From Aulostomus chinensis (Eukaryota; Chordata; Actinopteri; Syngnathiformes; Aulostomidae), in contig JBBMOA010000014.1 of NCBI GenBank assembly GCA_037954235.1, forward strand, positions 22,354,773 to 22,418,772: a stretch of DNA of 64,000 nucleotides, written 5' to 3'. The translations under genes and the position numbers were made by a program. Below the pieces are notes generated by a model. That model made no database searches. It was not told the DNA's origin and saw only the letters and a list, made by a program, of their open reading frames with translations. Positions 22,713 to 34,465 of this stretch are shown here, one piece after another; position 1 is the stretch's first letter, and each line of letters opens with the position of its first letter.

Positions 22713-25675
22713 GTTCCTGGTATTTATCAGACAACAGTTGGAAATGATACAAGCCCTGACTCAAGGTCAGAATACCACTTAAAACAAAAAGACTTGCATT
22801 GCTAATAATGTACTGAATGTTTGGAGCACGCACAGTCTTGCTCACACATCAGAGCATCTGAGTTCGTGTGATCAGCCTCGGGGGTCAAACACGTCACCAC
22901 CACATGGAGAAATGTAGTCCATGCTGAGTAAAAGTTGAAATCCTCCTCTTGCAATTAGCTACTGCCAGTGTGTTGTTCCACTGCACAACTCCAGGAGCGT
23001 GTGAGGTTAAGGCAACCTCTCAGGAGGGGGGTAGTTTAGTGGCTCCAACTGTATCGCTGCGGAGCTGGTGTGTGTGCAGGTGCGGTTATATTAAAGCCTG
23101 ACTTTATAATTCAGTGTTCTTGATAACTGGCTCCTGCCAGCATGCAGATCCTTGCAGAGTCTGGTGAGGAAAGGATTACAAAGCTTTGTTGCTCTTGTTT
23201 TGTGATTCATACTTAAGCCTGACTTCATTTGTGCCTGTCCTGAAATACACTTGAAAATAGGCCAACAGACCACCCTTCCATTACGTGCAAATCTGAACCT
23301 GAAAACCATGCGACAGATATACGAGGAACATTGCTGGAGCTATGCAAACAGTTTACATGAAGGTGATTTCATGTGATAAATGCCCAGAAATATGCCTGAA
23401 GTTTGGTAGGAAGGCCAAAATTGTCAAAATATCCCCGATGAAAAATCCAGATGCTTAACATTCTTAGAATTGAATGTGTTGTTTCCTGTGACACATTCTT
23501 GGCAAACATTCTGAGAAAATATTTCCTCAAGACAAAGAAATCACTTGACCTCCTCGGCAGAGATAATAGATAATAACTTTTTGCCTGCTTTAATCAAAGC
23601 AGACGGAAGGAACAATACAAAATTACACCACCTTTCAGTGAGAAAATGATGAAAATGTAAAATTGAAATCTAGTTTGCAGAAAGTGGAAGAAAAGAAAAC
23701 ATTGTAAAAAGTGCTTCAAATTGATTAGGTTTCTCCAGCCCTCCTTGGCAGAGGTAATCATAAAATAGCCATCGATTTAAGTGACTAACGGAACAACAAT
23801 GCTATCACACAACTGCTACTGAAATTAGGTTTTTGCAGAATTTAACTGCTCAAAGTGTCCAAAGATAAATTATGAATGATGCTAAGTGATAACTGAGGAT
23901 TGAGTGTTTGTGCGTGCTCTCTTAAAAATGCAGAATTAGAGCCAAGATGTGAAAAGGGATTCGATTCATTCAGAGGCAGCGACTTATTATTTGGAACTTT
24001 GCCGCAGCATCTTGTGCTCGTCTCATGGGCACAATGAAATTATCTATGGAGCTGTGATTTCAGCAGATTTCCACTGAGATCCTCTTGGCAGATTTTAAAG
24101 AAACCTATTCAGAATATCACAGGTTTCAAGACGCCTCAAATACAGATGATACTGATTTCATTTGACACAGTAATTTGACACCTCAGCAGCCGAATAGAAA
24201 ATGTGTGTATGGATGTCTTGGCACACTTGCACAACATATAATGGAACTTAATGGAGCATTTACTGCATTTTCAACTGGATTGTGATATCAACTTCTGACT
24301 AACATTTTTCAAGTCCACAGGGAATAAGCAGTCTCCAGTGGGAAAAGGCCTGATGGGGTTCAAATGGAGCCGCGTACGAGCAGACATTTCAAACAAAAAC
24401 CTGCAGAATGCAGTGTAACTGCAGTTGTTTGTCCTCACATGCTGATTTGCTGTTGTGGATCTTCAGCTATTGAACTTGCAAAGGGATGAACTGTTCAGGT
24501 GTTCTGCTCTAACCTTTGTATTCATGTCAAACCGAGACAGAAATGTACCCAAACTCTATTTATCTTCTCTGCATATCTGCTGAGTTTCAGGGTGATCAGC
24601 CTGATAATATGCTGTACACTCTGAACTGAAGAAGCTGTTATACTTTCTGAAACGTTATCTCACAAATACCTGTTGCACTTCCGCAGTGGTTTCACTTTTC
24701 TGACTTGGACGCTTTGTCCAGATCTTGTCTACGAGGAACAGCTTCAGTTGTAGAGGTCATGTATTACAGCTAAAGCTCGGCACTGCCGCCAACCTGGGAT
24801 AACAGAATGTTTTGCAGTTCTGGCAGCAGGGTCACTGGCTGTAATGAGAAGTCTGATTGTACAGAAGGCTGAGAAAATGAGTTGACTTCTCACTTGATTT
24901 ATGACCTCAGAAACTTTCCCTAATGAGTTTTTGACGAAGTTGCAGTTTCCTGGTTTCAAGGCTTCTTCTTCTTCTGTTTACAGAACAATCTTGTTTCTCA
25001 CCTACAGATTCAGAATCTGTTTATAGAGACTGAATCCACCCTTTGCTCCTATCCAGCTCTCATCTTATATGATCCAAACATGATGACCAGTTGTAAACAT
25101 CAAAAAGCACTCCAAGGCGCCACACAGCCATGCTCCACCTCCAAAGGTGTGCCATGTTGACATATTTCTGCCCATCCCATCATCTGCCAAGGTAGAGGTT
25201 ATGTCTTTATCATTCTCACCAGTTCAAGGAGTTCTTGTCTTTGTGTGATTCCCACGTAGCCCCTCCCAACTTCAGCTTCAACAGATCTAATCAGCCACAA
25301 TTACATGAGGTCATCTATCAGATTTGATGTTCATCAATTTGCATTTCAAGTCAAGTCACATTTCTTATCATCACACAGCTGGGCTGGTGGAGTACAGATG
25401 ATACAGATGGAAAAATACACGACATTCAATCTCACAACAATAGTTTAAACATTAATTGTAGCCATAACTTTCATCATTATCATATAAAAGCTCAGTGTGC
25501 TCTGTGCTCCACGCAACCCTCTCTTCCAAGCAGACAGACGCAAGCTGTCAGTAACCTTTCGCTTCACGCTAAACATCCATGGCTGGCTCTTTCTGCGTGT
25601 AGGAGTCACAAAGAAGTGATGCAGAAGTGAAAAACGCATTTGAACGCTCAAGGCATCTGTTTTTGGTTCAAGTTC
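22713..25675. other. Non-coding stretch
   Basis: No gene or repeat recognised. The AT-rich part at 23,380-24,200 has long non-repetitive homeodomain-type sites (taattag, aatta) and no coding potential, so it may hold conserved non-coding elements. Evolutionary conservation cannot be judged here. Confidence 0.4.
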
Positions 25676-25679
25676 TATT

Positions 25680-27200
25680 TAACCTCCAAAGTTATCATTT
25701 TTAATGACAGCAAGAAAAAATATCAAATTAACAAATGCAACTAATTATCCTATCATCAGCAACAAAAACAACAGCAATCACAATAATGATACAGAGTTCA
25801 GTATGTAGATAATGAGAAAAACAAACACAAATGGGAGTGAAGAACAATAGGATGTATGATGTGGGTTAGAAGCAACTGCAGACTGAGTTACACTGGTTGA
25901 TGGTCAATGATCTAAACTGACCAAAGGAAACCAGTGTGTTGAGTCTTAAGGTGGATGCCAGGGTTTTCAGTGTATCCAGGCAGAAAAGCTATGCCAGACT
26001 CCAAGTGTGTGTTGTTAGCTATTGGGGGACCAATTCAATAGAGCATGGCTATAAGATGGGAGATCACCAAGAGTAGCTTTGTTCCTCTCTGCTAAAGAGG
26101 ACCCCTGACATTACAAGGACACAGTGGTCAGTACCCTAACCGTCTCCTGTGAGGAATGGAAGGGCTCAAATGCTGAGATTACATCTCCACAATCCAGGAC
26201 AGACAGAAAAACTGCTTCAATAACCCTCCAACCTAACACTGGCTGAAAGTTGCCTTTGTTTGTTTCTACACAAGAAACCAATTTTCTGTCGCAGTTTACT
26301 GTTGAGATTATTTACATGATATTTAAATGTACATAAGCTTTGCATCAAGCTGTATGCAAAGGTATTTATACTCTGTTACTCTTTCAATATCAGACCCAGT
26401 TACAGTGTGAATATATCGGCCTACAAAATCAACATTTCTATCCCTACTGAATAGCACGTTCACCTAAGACCTAAGAGTACATCTTCAAGAGATTTGAAGA
26501 GAGTTGTAAATTGGCAGTGGCCTGTGGTGCAGAGTCAGCAAAGCCATAAATAGTTGTGCCATCTGCATAGAGATGGGCCCTGCAATTACCCAATGATAAG
26601 ACAATGTGATGATATTGATTGTGAATTATACAGGGCCCAGAATCGACCCTTGTGGAACACCTTGCGGCTACCGCCAAAAATTCTGACAGCACATAACATA
26701 CTTCCACTGTTTGGATTCTTTCTAATAAATAGCTCTGAAAGCAGTTGCGGGCCCTTTATGTTACAAGAGGAATGCTGTGTAAGAAGCACAAGGTCAGCAG
26801 TATCGAATACCTGTAACAGATCCACAAGTAGGGCAGCGCAGTTTTGTCCTTTGTCGAGAGCAGACGCCACAGCATTGGCAACTGCAGTGGTGGCTGAGAT
26901 GGTTGTGAATTTCCCTTAAATCAGACTGAAAAGTGAGAACAAAGAGAGAAATGGTTTGAGTTGGTTGCATACCAAGGACTCTACCGTTGCAACAACACAG
27001 GACAGTTTCCAGATGACTTTTTCCTCCACCTACTCCACCTCCACCTCTGTGTAATGTGATCACATAAGCCATTTTCTAACCACTTGGAAATCTACCTGTT
27101 CATAGTGAAAATGTCAATATTTAAATTAATGGCTCTGGAAGCAAAAGGGCAGACAGTTTAACAAAGAATGGATCCAGGTTACCCTCCCAGTTGCCTTGAA
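25680..27200 (-). mobile_element. LINE fragment, third family (L2/Rex-like RT)
   Basis: The minus strand shows the order of an L2-type ORF2. Near 27,080-26,880 there is a degenerate GG-rich block and a HHCSC-like remnant. Next comes SALDKGQNCAALLVDLLQVFDTADLVLLT (26,868-26,780; the family form is FVDLSKAFDTVDH, with the first RT Asp). Then LSLGNCRAHLYADGTTIYG (about 26,600-26,540), where the catalytic YADD has become YADG. Further C-terminal blocks run to about 25,690. Stops and frameshifts are frequent. The loss of the second catalytic Asp confirms it is dead. Confidence 0.72.
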
Positions 27201-29144
27201 AGAAGTTAAGCGTTGCTGAAACAGAACTGGGAAACAACATTTGGCCCACGAGGCTTCTCTCAGCTGCGTCTCCTGCATGGCGTTTTCATTGTTTCTGCAG
27301 AAAACAGTTGAAGTTTCTCCAGAATAATCAACTCATGCTTGGAAGTAAGTGCCCACCAGCTGCAGCAATGCTGCCCACGTATTTGGGAGCATTTTTGAGG
27401 CACGTTGTTGGATATTGTCATGATAACTTCCACACAGTGTGATTGCTGGTGGCTTGTGTAGGTAGAGGATACAGGATTGTAGAGTTTGTTTGATCTTAAT
27501 ACGGATTTTAATCTGAATATGCAAGGAGTTGAGGACTGCTATTGACACTACAAATCTTGTTCAACGTTTTAATTTCCTGCCATATGGAGGATTGTGTGTA
27601 TTTAAATCTGTACCTCCAGTTTATTCTTCATATTTGCCTTTCAAATTGTGCAACTACCTGATAGAGCAGGTATCTGTGGTAAAAGTTTAAATATTGCAAA
27701 ATTCTGAGAACTGAAGATAAAACTTGGTTACACTTTACATGAACTTCGTGTCACAATTTAATACCCTGATAACACCTCAGTTATTAGAATGTCAGCACAA
27801 AGCAGATTGATCCGTTCCAACTTATTGTCATTGATGTTAACAATGGACATGAATCCCACTGTGTTTAATTGCTGTTATAAAAACTAAGAGTTTGCCAAAA
27901 CATTCATGTGTGTCCATGTCAACGCCAGAGCCACAATGATCATATTTTCATCCCATTAAACATTCCTTACCTTCAAGTCCTCGCTAGACAAGCTCTCACA
28001 ATGCCACAGAGCTCACACTACCAGGTAAACGCCACAGTGTATGGAGGTTGTTTATGTGGCAACATGCCCGTGCTGCCAGGAGGATGCAGACTGAGCGTGC
28101 TCAGAGAGGTGCAATGGCCAAGATGCTTATGTACGGCGAGCGCTCTACCTTCTCTGGATGAATAACCTAATTGTGCAACTCCTCCAGACTCAAATGTTAT
28201 CAGATTGAATGTTTAAAAAAATGTGTCTTTTCACAGAAGTTTTACTGTGGAAACGTCGTTAGTGAAGCTGGCGTGAGTGAAGCTGGCGTGAGTGAAGCTG
28301 GCGTGAGTGAAGCTGGCGTGAGTACGACGACAGAAGACGGAAACAAAAGTGCAGCACTATGACTTTAAACGGGATTTTAATTGCATGCAAATCCTGCAGA
28401 ATGGATGCTGTGGTACCAATTGATGATTAATTCACTACTAAATGTTTTATTTAATATTTAGAATAGTTCCATGCAAAGCTGTCCAGCCTCCACAGTGCTG
28501 GCTTCTTCAACAACTCCCTGAGACCAGTTACATAACCTTGAGCCAACCAATTACACTGATGAGTAGTGATGATTAGGTGTTGAATAAAACAATAAAACAT
28601 GGAGATAAAGTGCACCTGTGATCTGAGTGTCCTGTGTGAAGTCCACCTGTGCTGCTGGACCTCATAAATGGTGGAAGGGCTCAGCAGCGAGGCTGACGTC
28701 GTGCATGCTGGACTTGTGCGATGCTCTTTATTTACTGTCAGTACTTGACTAAATACAAAGACTGAAATTCAAATTACTCTACAATTCCAGGGATATGCCC
28801 GGGAGTATTCTGGTTTCAGGAGACGTTACAGAGGCGGCTGGATTTTATTGCTCTAATGATACAGTTGGATGTTGCTTGGTGTTTCAGGATGAAGTCCCTC
28901 TGTCTCAGAGTCACAGTTCAAAGGCAGATCAGCTATGAAAGCTCAAATCTGTTTGCTACGTGAAGACGTGTTTTCTTCAGGGAAGCAGTGAATCTTCTGA
29001 TCTCTCATTCCAAACACGCGTGAGCTGCTGAATATCAAATGAACGGATCAATATGACATCAGTAACTATAAATATCTGTGCCTTCAGGCCGTAGTTAAGA
29101 AGCATGTGTTATCTGCAAGAAAGTGACGTGAAAACAAGAGCAGC
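27201..29144. other. Non-coding stretch downstream of slc34a2
   Basis: No gene recognised. It contains a short 15-bp tandem repeat (28,261-28,320). A segment starting gttacactttacatgaac near 27,728 resembles 32,763-32,780 and may be part of a shared dispersed repeat. Confidence 0.45.
28261..28320. repeat. 15-bp tandem repeat, four exact copies
   Basis: The unit agtgaagctggcgtg occurs four times without a mismatch, plus partial units on each side. On the plus strand it is in frame as a VSEAG repeat inside a 63-codon open frame (28,171-28,362) that I do not consider a gene. Confidence 0.96.
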
Positions 29145-29570
29145 TTAAAAATAATAATTTCTTTTATTCACAAATATTTTATAGTCTTAAATACTGAAGA
29201 ACAAATATGCAAATGCTACAGTAAACATTTGGAACCTATTGAACACATCAAAAAGAAATATAAAAAGAATTCATAATATAGAACCAGCCATAGTTAATGC
29301 AAAGTGCTGGTTTACAGAAAAATGAATCTTAAAAATAAATCGAAAACATCATAAATATCATAAACATCACATGGCCAGAAACTGCGGCTCCTGGGGTCAT
29401 ACTCTCCAACACTTCATTCTCTTCAGCACATTTCTGCTGTGCATGCAGAATATCAACCAGTAAAATCATCAGAGCACCACACCACGAAGTGATGGACGAT
29501 TAGGAGTGTGTTCAAACAATACGTAGTTGCATTGAGTCCTGCTTGTAGACACAGATCAAAGTGGCTGATA
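29145..29570 (-). other. slc34a2: slc34a2 3'UTR with poly(A) signal
   Basis: After the stop codon the minus strand continues without splice sites to an AATAAA at 29,168-29,163. This gives a 3'UTR of about 425 nt with cleavage expected near 29,145. The signal is seen; the cleavage site is inferred. Confidence 0.6.
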
Positions 29571-31311
29571 TCAGAATTGCGTTCCTTTAACGACCTCCTT
29601 GGGGTTCTCGTCTGTTGACATGGCTGGATTGTCGTACATCTCCAGGCTCTTCTTGCTGTTTTTCCGGATCTCTTCGCCCTCCTTTTTCTTGCAGCAGTCG
29701 CAGCATGTGCAGTAGCAGCAGCAGTGGTTGCTACAGCAGCCCAAGAGAGAGGTAACAACAGCGTCCCACGGCGCCATGGAGTGCAGGGGTCGGGGCAAAA
29801 AGTCCCAGTTGCGCAAGACGCGGGGTAGAAAACGAGGGCAGTGGGACTGCATCACATTTACAATGATCACAAATATGGCCAACACGACAATTGGCACGCC
29901 AACGCCGACAAGGGCCTGCCATCCAGCCAACGACAGGCCAAAGACAGTGAGAGGTAAAACCAGGAAGCACAAGAAGAGGTAGAAAGCAGCAAACCAACGG
30001 TATTTGGCCGTTCGGTTCCCCAATCCTCTGGCCAACTTGATGGGCAGCCTCATGAAGGGGAGTGGATACCACAGGAGGATACCCATGATGTTGAAGAAGA
30101 AATGGCAAAGTGCGATCTACGGGGAAATACGCCATTAGAACCAAATATCAAGTTTGTTCACACCAAAACCAAAGCAGCGCCACTGAACCTGCTCAAGTTT
30201 GTCGTGGGATCCTTGGTTTTGTTATTTGTGGGATCATTTGTGTGTATTTGCCAGAAAGGTCAAGTATTCTCTCTGAATAGAAGTGGTACTTCCACTGTTA
30301 TACATTTATAAATCAAATCTGTCGATGTTTTATCAAAGTAAAATCTACTTGAACATTTGAGGATATTTAGATGGGAAACCCGCTTGCCAGCTGGCGGTGG
30401 CTGAGCAGCAGCATTCCCGCTCCCCGGACGACAAACACGTCAGCTGTAGATGCTCAAACACTGCGACTATCAGCGTCTTCTACTTTGCTGGCGAACCAGC
30501 ATACAGGTGCATTAACGCCACCTACTGGAGAGGAGTGAGTGGAACGAGCAGCATGAGCTCTTCCTCCATCTTCTCCCTCAAGCGTCATCAGCGATGTCGC
30601 GAGAATCAGGGCTTTTCACGACGCAGCAAATTTCTCCCTCGAGCTGAATATTCTCTCGTGTAATTATGAGCTTTGCTTTTGGTGTGAACACGACATGAGA
30701 GCGACGCTGTTCTGCATCTCACCTGCAGGGAGTTGGATAAAGTGTCTCCGGGGCTGGCCATAGCTGCAAGTATGGCGGTGGTGGTTGTGCCAATATTAGA
30801 GCCCAGTGTCAAAGGATAGGCTCTCTCAAGGCTAATGACACCAATACCTGTTGACAGATAACAACACGGAAGTGCTGGAACACGTTGAAAGGAAAGCATT
30901 TTAACCTGCGGAGTGAAGGAACGTGGCTGAGTGGTGACGTACCAACTAGAGGAGTTATAGCTGAGGTGAAGACGGAGCTGCTCTGAACGATGAAGGTCAT
31001 TCCTGCTCCCACCAAAATTGCTATATATCCAGTCACCCAGGTGAAGGGGAAGGGGAAGTCTACAGCCAAACAGACACACGGGAGGTGAGCAATAAACCCG
31101 ATGAAGTGAGCACAGTGGGACTGCACACATTAAGACCACGTGACTGCAGCAAATGCCGTCAAAACAGTGTTTGTGCCTGAGCTTCCTCCCTCACACTTCA
31201 GGACTGCTGAACCTGGAGGCAAATTTAGAGGCAGCAGGGAGGCTGTACCTGTGTAGCTCATCAAGCATCACCATGAACGCAGGTGTGCTGACTATCAAAC
31301 AGGATGGACGC

Positions 31312-31353
<42 letters not shown>

Positions 31354-33933
31354 CTGCGGCGGTTTTACCTGTGTTGATCACCTTCTTGATGACTACAGCC
31401 ACCTGGCCCTTCAGCATGGAGTTGAGCAGCTTGACGATGAGGATGAGGCACGTGCAGAGGACGAGCAGAGACAGAGCCAGGAGGATGAGGCCCACCGCCA
31501 GGTCTGGCAGGTTCACATTGACGAAGAGGTGTCTGCCTGTAATAGACACATGAAAAAGGTGCTTACCATGGATGTGTTCACGCTGCTAAAAATATCTTCA
31601 TGTTCATGACTCATTAGAGGAAAGCTGCTCCGATTGATCGAGCTGATAAACAGCCAGTCTGGTATTTGGGGGAACAAGGTTTTCCTCTGTAACAGGAAAA
31701 CAAACTCAGGGCGTCATTATTACTCAATAATGGATTCTGATCTTAGTTTGAAACCAAGCACAGGGGCATTTACTTTCATTAGGAGCAGGATACTTTAAAG
31801 GAAGTGATCCATGTTGTGCCTCAGTGGGACAGAATGAATAGAGTTATTGAGCAGGTAAAGGGGTGGGGGAGGGTTTATTAGCTGAGCCGTTGCAACAACT
31901 CAAAGGAAGTCATTGTCCTGACATCAGAGGCTCTGGATGGATGAGGCTGCTGAGGCCGACCGCCTCGCTCCTATTTCACTTTGGTGGATCAAGTTATCCA
32001 AATTCTTTGGTAAAATTATCTTTTTTCAGGCATTCTTACATTTCTGTTGGTAGTCAATCCAAGTCTGGTTCATCTCGGTCCAGGTCTGGTTCCCGTCCTC
32101 CCAGCAGACAGCGCCGGCAGGGCAGCTCGCCACCGTCCCGTTCCAGAAAGTCTGAGTTACAAGATGAGTGCATGAAAGCAGGAGCAGATCGGCTTTAAAT
32201 ACACAACTTTCCATCTTCTGATCGAACAACACAACAGAAAGGATGATGTCACTGGTAGGTGTGAGTGTGATCCAGCACTAACGTGGCATGTGATGCAGCG
32301 TTTGTTGACTTCTTACCGTGTTGGTCTTTGTTTTGCACCACTTTTTGATCAGGCTCTTGTTTCTAGCGGCCGGGTCACCAGTGGCGATGCCAGTGATAAC
32401 AGATTTATCCAGCTAAGAAGAGACAGATCGTGGCAGAAGTCATTTCCTGGTTATGCTGCTCGTTTACTGATCGTTTCAATGCCGCCGCCACTACCTCGAT
32501 GATGGAGTTTGTGAGTGGGTCTGTGATGACATTGAGCAAGTCGGGGGCATCCTCTCCACTCTGGATGTTGAAGGATTCGATGATGAGGTGGGTGAGTTTG
32601 TACAAAACACCTGTGGCGACTTCCAAGGGCAGGAGGATCAGCACAGACAGCCAGTTAAAGAAGTCGTGGACTGTAGCACCTGCAAAGGCCCTGGAGGGGA
32701 GACGGAACACATTCACCACTGCGTCTGGCCATCACTTATGATTCCGTAACACTTTACCATGAGAGTACATGAACAAGCCTCAGTTCATGCTGAGTTATGT
32801 TTACACAAATGCTGAATAAGCAGCATTTAAGCGTAATGAGGTGTTCATTCATGCTATTTGTCACTTTTTGCTGTAACTTTTAAATTTTAACGTGAACACC
32901 ATTAGCACATGATTAACAGACACATTCGTTTCTGGTTAACTAAGCATTAACAAACTCTTTTTAATGCACTATTACAGTCTACTTGTGTGTTGTTTATCAC
33001 GACATGCTCTGATTTACCTTCGAAACTCATTGCGGTCTCCTGCTTGCATCATCGCTACGATCGTGTTGGTGACGGACGTCCCAATGTTGGCCCCCATGAT
33101 GATCGGCACGGCTGACTGGACCTCCAGCACTGAAGACCAGAGGGAGCAGGACGTTAATTTGGAGTTAAATTTGTGATTTGTGGAGTCTTGCGCGTGTGCA
33201 CCTACATCCAGAGGACACCATGCTGACCACGATGGAGGACGAGGTGCTGGAGCTCTGCACCAGCACTGTGACCAACACCCCGATCACCAGCCCCGCCACA
33301 GGATTGGACAGAATAACGTTGTCCTGGAAGATGTCACCAGCAGCTTTGCCTGAACACACAGACACACACACCGTCTGGTCAAAAACACACATTACATAAG
33401 CAGATACAACAATAATTACATATCATTCTGTTAATTCATGATCATTTCACCTCCGACCAGCTGGAAAGCAGAACTGAGGATATCTAGTGAGCAGATAAAC
33501 AGGTAGAGAAGTCCCAGCAGCAGGGCCAGCTTCACAACACCGGTCAGAACTCTTAGAATCTTCTCTTTTGTATTCAGCTCTGCATAAAAACAACAAAAAA
33601 CAATAACACACTGAATCAGAGGCTGTCAATGAGAGGGCTTCCGCACTGTGGTGAGGATGACCAGCCAGCTGCCTCACCTGACCACTTGATCCCGGAGTCT
33701 TTCAGCTCTGGGAGCTCCCAGGGATTTTCTTCGGCTGGATCATCAGCCACCAGGTCCACGGTGGAGTAAGCCGGCAGAACAGCGGAATCTTTAGCCGGGG
33801 TGCTGCCATCTGAGGGAGGGCAGGCGGGAACGTCAGAGAGACTTCATCATAGTTTGTTGTTGCATTCAAAAGAAAAAGAAGACCTACCAAGAGAGGGGGA
33901 AGAATCCGACTCTGCTTGTGGTCTGGGAGCCAT
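29571..33933 (-). CDS. slc34a2: Sodium-dependent phosphate transport protein 2B (NaPi-IIb), 12 coding exons
   Basis: This apical Na+/phosphate cotransporter serves absorptive epithelia such as gut and kidney. Coding exons (minus strand): 33933-33888, 33809-33678, 33579-33451, 33349-33206, 33129-33018, 32690-32495, 32412-32317, 32151-32040, 31536-31369, 31059-30943, 30847-30723, 30116-29571. They total 1,923 nt (640 residues); all junctions are GT-AG and in phase. The start is [26 protein letters not shown] follows the cytosolic N-terminus. The inverted-repeat core has QSSSTSS at residue 134 and QSSSVFTS at 404. GATVHD (Asp197) is the residue linked to electrogenic transport. The large extracellular loop has N-glycosylation sequons at 271, 289, 306 and 313 and four cysteines (279, 295, 301, 323) as in mammals. 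The last exon holds the C-terminal membrane segments and a Cys cluster. It is intact, and slightly shorter than human (690). Confidence 0.96.
30155..30690. mobile_element. MITE in the last intron of slc34a2
   Basis: The segment begins tgttcacaccaaaa and ends with its exact reverse complement ttttggtgtgaaca (30,677-30,690). Inside is gccacctactggag, a phrase common in fish non-autonomous hAT-type elements. It fills most of the intron between coding exons 11 and 12 and has no coding capacity. No clear target-site duplication was seen, so ends are approximate to a few bases. Confidence 0.65.
31316..31351. repeat. (GA)n microsatellite in slc34a2 intron
   Basis: About 18 GA units (CT on the gene strand), starting 17 nt inside the intron that follows coding exon 9. 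Confidence 0.96.
32750..32960. repeat. Probable dispersed repeat in slc34a2 intron 5
   Basis: Between coding exons 5 and 6 lies sequence starting gtaacactttaccatgag and rich in ttaac/gttaa motifs. It resembles a common fish interspersed repeat that starts with taacactttac. Boundaries are uncertain. Confidence 0.4.
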
Positions 33934-34005
33934 GATTGTCTGGGGACTGAAAAGCCAAACGGATACAACTTTTTCCTACATGTGAAAAAAAACAATTTAG
34001 TTTTA

Positions 34006-34011
<6 letters not shown>

Positions 34012-34053
<42 letters not shown>

Positions 34054-34109
34054 ATGTGTATATACATACATACACACACACATATATATATATACATATA
34101 TATGTATAT

Positions 34110-34140
<31 letters not shown>

Positions 34141-34152
34141 TATATATATATA
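34012..34152. repeat. Compound (TA)n/(GT)n/(AC)n microsatellite in slc34a2 intron 1
   Basis: Alternating TA, TG, CA and ACAT blocks over about 140 bp between the probable non-coding first exon and the ATG exon. It gives spurious Tyr/Ile- and Thr/His-rich frames. Confidence 0.95.
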
Positions 34153-34366
34153 ATCCCACAGAATTAGAAGCAGCAGGTACATAAATAAAATCTGGAGTCA
34201 GTAGTACTTGGTCTCTCTCTCCTCAGTTTATCCTCTGATGATTACACAGAGTGATGCTAACAAACACAGTTCATCCGACTGGGAACCAGCTGGGAACCAC
34301 TGCATCATGCCGCCATTATTCTTTCCCGGACTACATCCATGGGACCCCACGGTGTAAGGGACGCAC

Positions 34367-34435
34367 CTGCAGCTGAGCGCTCTTGGCTGGTCCGGAGCTG
34401 TCGGCGGTGAGTCGCAGGCTTCACCTGGTTTACCT
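34367..34435 (-). other. slc34a2: Probable non-coding first exon of slc34a2
   Basis: Minus-strand sequence from the inferred start site (about 34,435) to a good donor, gctgcag-gtgcgt, ending at 34,367. It would splice to an acceptor (ggcttttcag) at 33,947, placing 13 nt of 5'UTR before the ATG in the next exon. The splice signals are seen; the transcript is inferred. Confidence 0.5.
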
Positions 34436-34457
34436 GACGCTCCCTGCGAGGCTGCTG

Positions 34458-34465
34458 CTTTTATA
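34458..34465 (-). promoter_or_regulatory. slc34a2: TATA box of slc34a2
   Basis: TATAAAAG on the minus strand, about 30 bp before the inferred transcription start and embedded in GC-rich sequence (gcgccgcgccgagcgc just upstream). Confidence 0.55.

Noticed and set aside
29728..29982. 84-codon Arg/Lys/Thr-rich plus-strand frame
   Set aside because: Exact antisense shadow of the last slc34a2 coding exon.
33702..34167. Long Tyr/Ile/Val/Cys-rich open frames of up to 145 codons on both strands
   Set aside because: They are the translation of the TA/GT/CA microsatellite in slc34a2 intron 1, fused to one reading of exons 1-2.
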